A DNA stretch of 64,000 bases from Jaltomata sinuosa. Its lineage: Eukaryota; Streptophyta; Magnoliopsida; Solanales; Solanaceae. Below, piece after piece: positions 58,505-64,000 of the stretch (position 1 is its first letter; each line of letters opens with the position of its first letter). Where the stretch lies: positions 1,054,001-1,118,000 of the forward strand of contig QJPP01000311.1 in the NCBI GenBank assembly GCA_003996215.1. The letters are read 5' to 3'. The notes beneath the pieces were generated by a model. It did not search any database. It was not told where the DNA came from and saw nothing but the letters and a program-made list of their open reading frames with translations. The position numbers were made by a program, and so were the translations under genes.

Positions 58505-58813
58505 GATTTTAGCAATATGAGTTGTGGAACCAGAATCGATCCATCATGTATTATCAGAAACTTCAATGAAATTTGATTCGTAACATACGAAGGTAAAATT
58601 ACCTTTCTTCTCAAGCCATTTCTCGTATTTTGGGCAATCTTTTTTTCGGTGTCCCTTTTTCTGCAGAAACAACAAGCATCTTTATCAAGACTGTCTTTCT
58701 TCTTCATAGGAACACTTTTGCCCTTCTTTGCATTTCTCTTATCATGAGTCACCAAATTAATGCTTTCAGGTATCTCATGTTTCAACCTCTCCTCTTCTTG
58801 AACACACATGGTC
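58505..58813 (-). pseudogene. Copia gag C terminus and protease start
   Basis: Minus strand CVQEEERLKHEIPESINLVT continues the gag broken off at 63272. A CX2C motif and a basic region follow in two frames (zinc-knuckle remnant about 58680-58620), then the D-S-G protease site near 58545-58520 in a shifted frame. It joins to the integrase frame at 58504. Confidence 0.75.
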
Positions 58814-58818
58814 AAGAG

Positions 58819-60119
58819 TGTTGGAAATTCTTAAGGAAAATACTTTATCTCGAACACTTGTAGAGATTCTTCATCACGAACATTTGTAGGAATTCTTCGT
58901 CACGAACATTTGTAGAAATTCTCATAGCTTGAGGCATGTCAAGTGACATTGTCCTTAAAGATATTTCACCCGGTATAGGTGTATCCCCCAGGATTCAACA
59001 AGCTCTTCTAATATAAACTAGGAGCCAAAATCTAACAAAGATTTATAAATACAGAAAACCCAACACATTCAAATATTTGAGGAAGTATAATACTCTCTAT
59101 GTAGGAAGAAGAAATCTCACTCACTCTATCTCCTCTACTCACTTAGTATATATATAGAATGAAGACTTGAGAAGACCAAGTCTTTCAACAACCATAAGAT
59201 GATAAGAACACTAAAGGTAGTAAAAATGGTCAAAGAAATAAAGAGGATTGAAGGGTAATTATGAGGCTAATGAATATTCTTTTAAGAATGGAGTAATTGT
59301 CAATGAATGACAAAAAATCTGTTACAAAGACTATGAGAAATATTATGGTTATTAGGGGTGTGCAAAAATCGGTTTAACCGATAAACCGAATCGATAAAAA
59401 TATTATTGGTTTATTGGTATTGGGTTATTGGGTTAACGGTTTTTAAACGGTTTTGTAAATTTTTTTATTGGGCTATCGATTCGGTATTCAGAATTGTATA
59501 ATAGTGGCTTTAGATTTTAAATATATACCCTATTATTTTTTGCATTTTATAGTTGTTGTCTTAGTGTTGTTGTTTTCTTTCTAAAGTCATTGGTTTGATA
59601 GCATTCTACCTATCAGTGTTGCTTTTCTTTTTGAGAAATTGCTACCGTTGCTACTGTATTCAAGTTTTCTACTTAATAAGAAAGAAAGTAAGTTTATTTT
59701 AGTAATAACGTATTTGAATTTGCTTATGCTTGTAATTTGTATAGATGTTTATGTATGAAAGTAGTCTATATATGAAGAAGAAAATAAGAGAAATCAAAAA
59801 CATTATAGGAGCATTTTCTTATCGGTTAAACCGATAACCGAACCGTTAAGGACCAAAAACCGATTAATCAAAAACCGATAATGAATATCTTATTGGTTTG
59901 GTTATCGGTTTTGCATGTTTACAAACCGATAAATGATAAACCAAACCAATAATATACAAAACCGAACCGAACCGACCGATGCACACCCCTAATGGTTATA
60001 CAAAATAATGACTCATGAATAAAATTGATTAAGCCTCATAAATGGCTTGTTATCATAGTCAAAGATAATAATATTAGAAAGTAACTATTCTTTTTGAAAT
60101 ATAAGACTATTTTCCAACA
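58819..60119 (-). repeat. 3' LTR of the nested copia, carrying a hAT insertion
   Basis: It matches 62616-63271 on both sides of 59353-59999. Ends TGTTGG/CCAACA. Confidence 0.9.
59353..59991. mobile_element. hAT-type non-autonomous element, 639 bp
   Basis: Perfect ends TAGGGGTGTGCA and TGCACACCCCTA, with an 8-bp target duplication ATGGTTAT (59345-59352 and 59992-59999). The other LTR of the host copia has the empty site ATTATGGTTATACAAAAT at about 63142. The interior is rich in AACCGATAAACCGAA and its reverse complement and can fold on itself. No transposase. Confidence 0.95.
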
Positions 60120-62615
60120 ATCCCCTCCGTATTTCAAAAAGAATATTAAGGAATAGAATAAAATAAAATTTTTTGTTGGGTCTTCACATATGAGAATAAT
60201 GCGTTGAATCTGGTGTCTCGTAGACTATGAACCAGACCTAGATAAAATAAGATTAAGCTTACAGAACAATTGGTGAAGTATAAAACTTCTATGAACCAAA
60301 AATTCTTTTTATAAACTTAGGGTCTTATTCTATCACATTATACTCGCACAATCTTTGTCGTTATCACGGTTTTACACTAAGAGGCTATGTGCGTGTCCTG
60401 GTATTCATGAGTTCTCTAGAAATCTGTCACAATTTCATAGGAACGGCACCACACCACACTCATATAGGTCCAATCATCAAATGTATTCTGCAGAGCAATA
60501 CACCACCTATAAAAGATATGATTTGGATTAAGAGTATAGCTCAACCCTCACTTTGCCTCGCAGCACTTGCACTATATTCACACATCATATGAGGGACAAA
60601 ATATAATAGTGCACTTTTGATCAACTAATGACTTGTTATTACCCATATGAACCTAATTCATGGGATCTCCAATCACATAGGTTGGGTTACCATCATTGTT
60701 GATCTTCTCAAATGACTAAAGTCTCACTCCTCTCGATGTTTCTTTTAGTCTGTGACGATTCACCCTGACTACACAATTAATTTATTTACGTAAATACTTT
60801 CATCTCATAGCAGCTGCTTTATCACATTATGTCTCAAACACGTGTATCTAATTTTTGCCATAGATTTTTTTTTCCTCAACAACTGATGTTGCTTGACAAT
60901 CACAATATATATAGTCACAATATATATAGTCACATTGATTTTATTTCAACCTGAATACTCACTAAGAGGTCTCTTAAACCTCTAGTCTTATTACCAACCA
61001 ACTTCAAATTAGCAAATTCAAATTCTATAATATAACATCCCCACTAAAAGTAAAATATAATCACTCATGGACTTTGTCTCATGTGAATCAAAAATTCAGT
61101 TAGCATCATTGTATCATTCTAGTACAATGGAAAGTCCACTTTATTTAATATCAACAATAAAATTGTGAAAGACATCATAATTTATTTATTTTCTGTTCTT
61201 AAAATGATTTTGAACAAGGTCAGGTGAAATATTTTCATTTATCAAAAAAGATATTCTCAAAAGCTTTTTTTTTTTTTTACTATAATGTTGCATTCAATCA
61301 CATCACTATAAATAACAACAATTTAGTATGCAACACTATTGATAGCACATTCTAAACACATTATAAAAATTTTAGACCCAATATTTCTTAAGATCATGTA
61401 ACATAACCTTAACTAGATACCCTATACTTTCAAATATTTCAAGACAAGGACACTTTTCACAATATATAAAGAATTTCCCCCCTTTTCCACACTATTCAAA
61501 GTGAACACAAAGGAAATACATAATTAAAAAAAAATGTATCTCTAATAGTAAGAGAACATTCCCATAATAAAATATAATAAAGTCTTTCAAAGACCATTCA
61601 AATAATTATAGTCAGAACTTTTTTTTTTTCCATAAAAAGTACTTAAACATGTATTTTCTTAATATAAGAAAAACACTCAAATTTACTAGTCTAACATGTC
61701 ATAAATTATACAAATCAATCAAGTAAATATAAACACTAACATTTTTGTCTTAAGAAATATTAGCCACAAATAAATCATGCTTATAATACACTTTTCTCAC
61801 AATAACGTCATTTTTATTAACACTTTATCAAATTCGAATAAAAACTTCATCTATTTTTTTTTTCTAGTACTCTCATAAACACCAAATTGGTTTAGATATT
61901 AGAAACATATACCACCTCAGTAAATGTCAATATTTTTTCTATGTGAGTTTAATAAGAAGAATTTTTTCATTCTAAGAACTTGTGTAGTTCTAGAATCACC
62001 AACATATATAAATTATTCTTCTTCTTCAATTTGGGTGTAAGACACAAAAATACTTTATTAGCACAAATATGCTTAGTAGCACAAAACTCTAACACCCAAT
62101 CTTTCACATATTAGCCACAAGATTCGTTTGAGAAATGACCACACCAATTATATCATCCGCTTCGATAAATTTATTTTTATTTAGCGGGATTATCATTTCT
62201 CCAAATCTTCTACGCGAGGGATATAATAGCTTAGTTTGTCACATACACGAACACATAATTATTTTTATGAAAGATTTTCTAAATGACTTGGACTTACCAT
62301 AATCATTTCTTTATACTAATTATGCTTATAAAAATCAGGCAAATAAAATTTACCTCACATAAGAAATATTCAATGTCACAACTTATCTTGGATGGGTAAT
62401 TATCATAGTCGGGAGCGCTGCTTTGTGAAATCAGCCCATGAGGCACTCCATACAATACCCATCTACTCCCACATTTGAATTAACGAAAGTTGTTCAATGT
62501 TCACCACTCTGCTTGTCCATCCTTTTTCTTAACCACTCGGAATATACTTTAGATAATTTTTTTGGAAGAGGGTAATAGTATTTTCGTAAGAACATAGTGA
62601 AAATATATTTAAGAT
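60120..62615 (-). pseudogene. Internal region of the nested copia: protease, GAG-pre-integrase and RNase H remnants
   Basis: Minus strand, 62110-62000: WVLEFCATKHICANKVFLCL, a decayed W-x-x-D-S-G-A-T-K-H protease site in which the catalytic Asp and Gly are lost. About 61720-61650: LIDLYNLWHVRL, the GAG-pre-integrase signature. About 61130-60700: pieces of RNase H (DANWISD-like, MEFEF-like, YCDCQAT, and the SRGVRL end), with many stops. Nothing here is open for more than a few dozen codons. The parts keep copia order, with RNase H adjacent to the 3' LTR. Confidence 0.65.
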
Positions 62616-63271
62616 TGTTGGAAATTCTTACGGAAAATATTTTATCTCGAACACTTGTAGGGATTCTTCATCACGAACATTTGTAGGGATTCTTCGTCAC
62701 GAACATTTGTAAGAATTCTCATAGCTTGAGGCATGTCAAGTGACATTGTCCTTAAGGATATTTCACCCGGTATAGGTGTATCTTCCAGGATTCAACAAAC
62801 TCTTCTAATATAAACAAGGAGCCAAAATCTAACAAAGATTTATAAATACAGAAAACCCAGCACATTCAAATATTTGAGGAAGTATAATACTCTCTATGTA
62901 GGAAGAAGAAATCTCACTCACTCTATCTCCTCTACTCACTTAGTATATATATAGAATGAAGACTTGAGAAGACCAAGTCTTTCAACAACCATAAGATATG
63001 ATAAGAACACTAAAGGTAGTAAAAATGGTCAAAGAAATAAAGAGGATTGAAGGGTAATTATGAGGCTAATGAATACTCTTTTAAGAATGGAGTAATTGTC
63101 AATGAATAACAAAAAATCGGTTACAAAGACCATGAGAAATATTATGGTTATACAAAATAATGACTCATGAATAAAATTGATTAAGCCTCATAAATGGCTT
63201 GTTATCATAGTCAAAGATAATAATATTAGAAAGTAACTATTCTTTTTGAAATATAAGACTATTTTCCAACA
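62616..63271 (-). repeat. 5' LTR of the nested copia
   Basis: 656 bp without the hAT insertion. It abuts target copy AAGAG and the outer gag. Confidence 0.9.
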
Positions 63272-63276
63272 AAGAG

Positions 63277-63840
63277 TTCATTGATTGACCATTTATCTTT
63301 ATGTGTGTTATAAGATATCTTGAACGGACTATATTCCACAAGAAGAGAGTCGAGAATAAAATGCACAAAAAATGGTGCAGACATATTAACCTCAAGGGAC
63401 TTGAGTTTAGCAGCAATATCTCTCATCTCCATAATGTGCTCACGCACGGTATGACTTCTATCAAACGTTATACTTGAGAGCCACTTCATAAGGGTGCTGG
63501 CCAACGCCTTGTCAGAGCTTACAAATTGTTCATCAATTGCCTTCATGTAAGCTTTGACCTTGTCGTTGTTAGGGATAGAACCCCTAATGCTTTGGCTTAT
63601 ATGAGCTTTTATGAGCATTAAGCTCAAGCGATTGGATTGCTCTCACTGCTTATAAAAAGCCTTAGCCTCTGGCGTACTTGATTCCGTCGGTTTAGGTGGT
63701 TCTTTCACACAGAGAGCCAGATCTAGATCCGAGCACCCTAATGTGAGAAGGAATTTCTCCTTCCATTCAGTAAAGTTGTCACCAGACAACATTGGAATTC
63801 GAGCAATTTCGTTAAACAGAGTAGTAGAAAAAGTTGTGTT
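63277..63840 (-). pseudogene. Outer copia gag, N-terminal part
   Basis: Minus strand from about 63836: FNEIARIPMLSGDNFTEWKE, then CSDLDLALCVKEPPKPTESS, a stop near 63643, then LMLIKAHISQSIRGSIPNND, FVSSDKALASTLMKWLSSIT and NTHKDKWSINEL. This is the UBN2-type gag of copia elements. The frame is cut at 63272 by the nested copia and picks up at 58813 with the next conserved residues. A TTTTGCAG acceptor-like sequence precedes it at about 63842. Confidence 0.82.
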
Positions 63841-64000
63841 AACTGCAAAACAAGGATACACATACATAAGCTATGAAATACATAACCATCCAAAGTGAAT
63901 CGCGTATATATCGATTCTAAGTAAATTTTAAACCTTCCTGTGGGTAGAGGTTGCAATCCATGCACAAAATTTACTTAACTTTATTAGACTAGTAAGTCAA

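Larger units (their letters stand above)
58819..63271 (-). mobile_element. Second Ty1/copia element, nested in the gag of the outer copia, decayed
   Basis: LTRs 58819-60119 (654 bp after removing the hAT insertion and one target copy) and 62616-63271 (656 bp) both run TGTTGG to CCAACA as written on the plus strand. The target duplication AAGAG is perfect (58814-58818, 63272-63276). A purine tract ACGGAGGGGAT on the minus strand just before the left LTR sets minus orientation. The 2.5-kb interior holds decayed protease, GAG-pre-integrase and RNase H; most of integrase and RT is deleted or unreadable. No standard primer site is seen. Confidence 0.88.
55975..64000 (-). mobile_element. Ty1/copia element, minus strand, truncated at both visible ends
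   Basis: On the minus strand gag begins near 63840 and runs to 63272, is interrupted by a nested copia (58819-63271), resumes at 58813, and is followed by protease, integrase and RT down to about 55975, where sequence stops in the linker before RNase H (segment PIAAPIIKGDKFSLNQCP). No LTR is seen at the left; the right end lies beyond or near the window edge. Frame changes and a 68-bp tandem duplication show decay. Confidence 0.85.

Noticed and set aside
60389..60592. 67-codon plus-strand frame
   Set aside because: It lies antisense to the 3' non-coding end of the nested copia, with no protein similarity I can name.

Overview
This is a stretch of a plant nuclear genome, most likely from the nightshade family (Solanaceae). 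That placement is an inference from the mix of Tekay/Del-like chromoviruses, Tnt1-like and SIRE-like copia elements, abundant MITEs, and an NLR of the CC-NB-ARC-LRR (At4g27190/RPS5-like) type. No bacterial or organellar signatures are present. Almost everything is transposable-element sequence, much of it nested. One host gene looks intact: an NLR immune-receptor gene at 40519-45897 on the plus strand with three exons.

Layout. 1-4986: the 5' part of a minus-strand Ty3/gypsy chromovirus-like element (LTR 2789-4986, gag, protease, start of reverse transcriptase) running off the left edge. 4987-6374: old host-like DNA with one exon-like block and a 60-bp minisatellite. 6375-21843: a complete but broken plus-strand chromovirus (target duplication ATATT; LTRs about 3.03 kb). 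Its 5' LTR is split by a younger, coding-free gypsy element of Athila-like type (8948-13216, target duplication CTTAC). This 15.5-kb insertion interrupts a minus-strand reading frame that starts at 22028. 21849-27996: host-like, AT-rich DNA with a decayed LINE-type RNase H on the minus strand and a broken plus-strand reading frame. 27997-34945: a Tnt1-like copia element (target duplication GAGGA) whose integrase-to-RT section is replaced by a reversed gypsy LTR fragment. 35465-38841: a long composite with terminal inverted repeats. 38899-40330: a minisatellite-bearing repeat and two Stowaway copies in inverted orientation just upstream of the NLR. 40519-45897: the NLR, with a palindromic MITE in its first intron. 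47436-50640: the 5' part of a SIRE-like copia element. 50939-52762: a Mutator-like element with TIRs of about 200 bp and a 9-bp target duplication. About 52772-55856: a probable Tat/Ogre-type LTR. About 55975-64000: a truncated minus-strand copia whose gag is split by a second decayed minus-strand copia (58819-63271, target duplication AAGAG), one LTR of which carries a 639-bp hAT element (target duplication ATGGTTAT).

How it fits together. The genes do not form a pathway. The window reads as a record of insertions around one immune-receptor locus. Paired LTRs, target duplications and one internal empty site let several events be ordered: host DNA, then chromovirus, then the Athila-like element; and outer copia, then inner copia, then hAT. 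Boundaries marked by a target duplication are exact. Those marked approximate are limited by sequence decay. I found no clearly new protein system. The most unusual signals are structured DNA: palindrome arrays in LTRs, and a long inverted MITE pair next to the NLR promoter.
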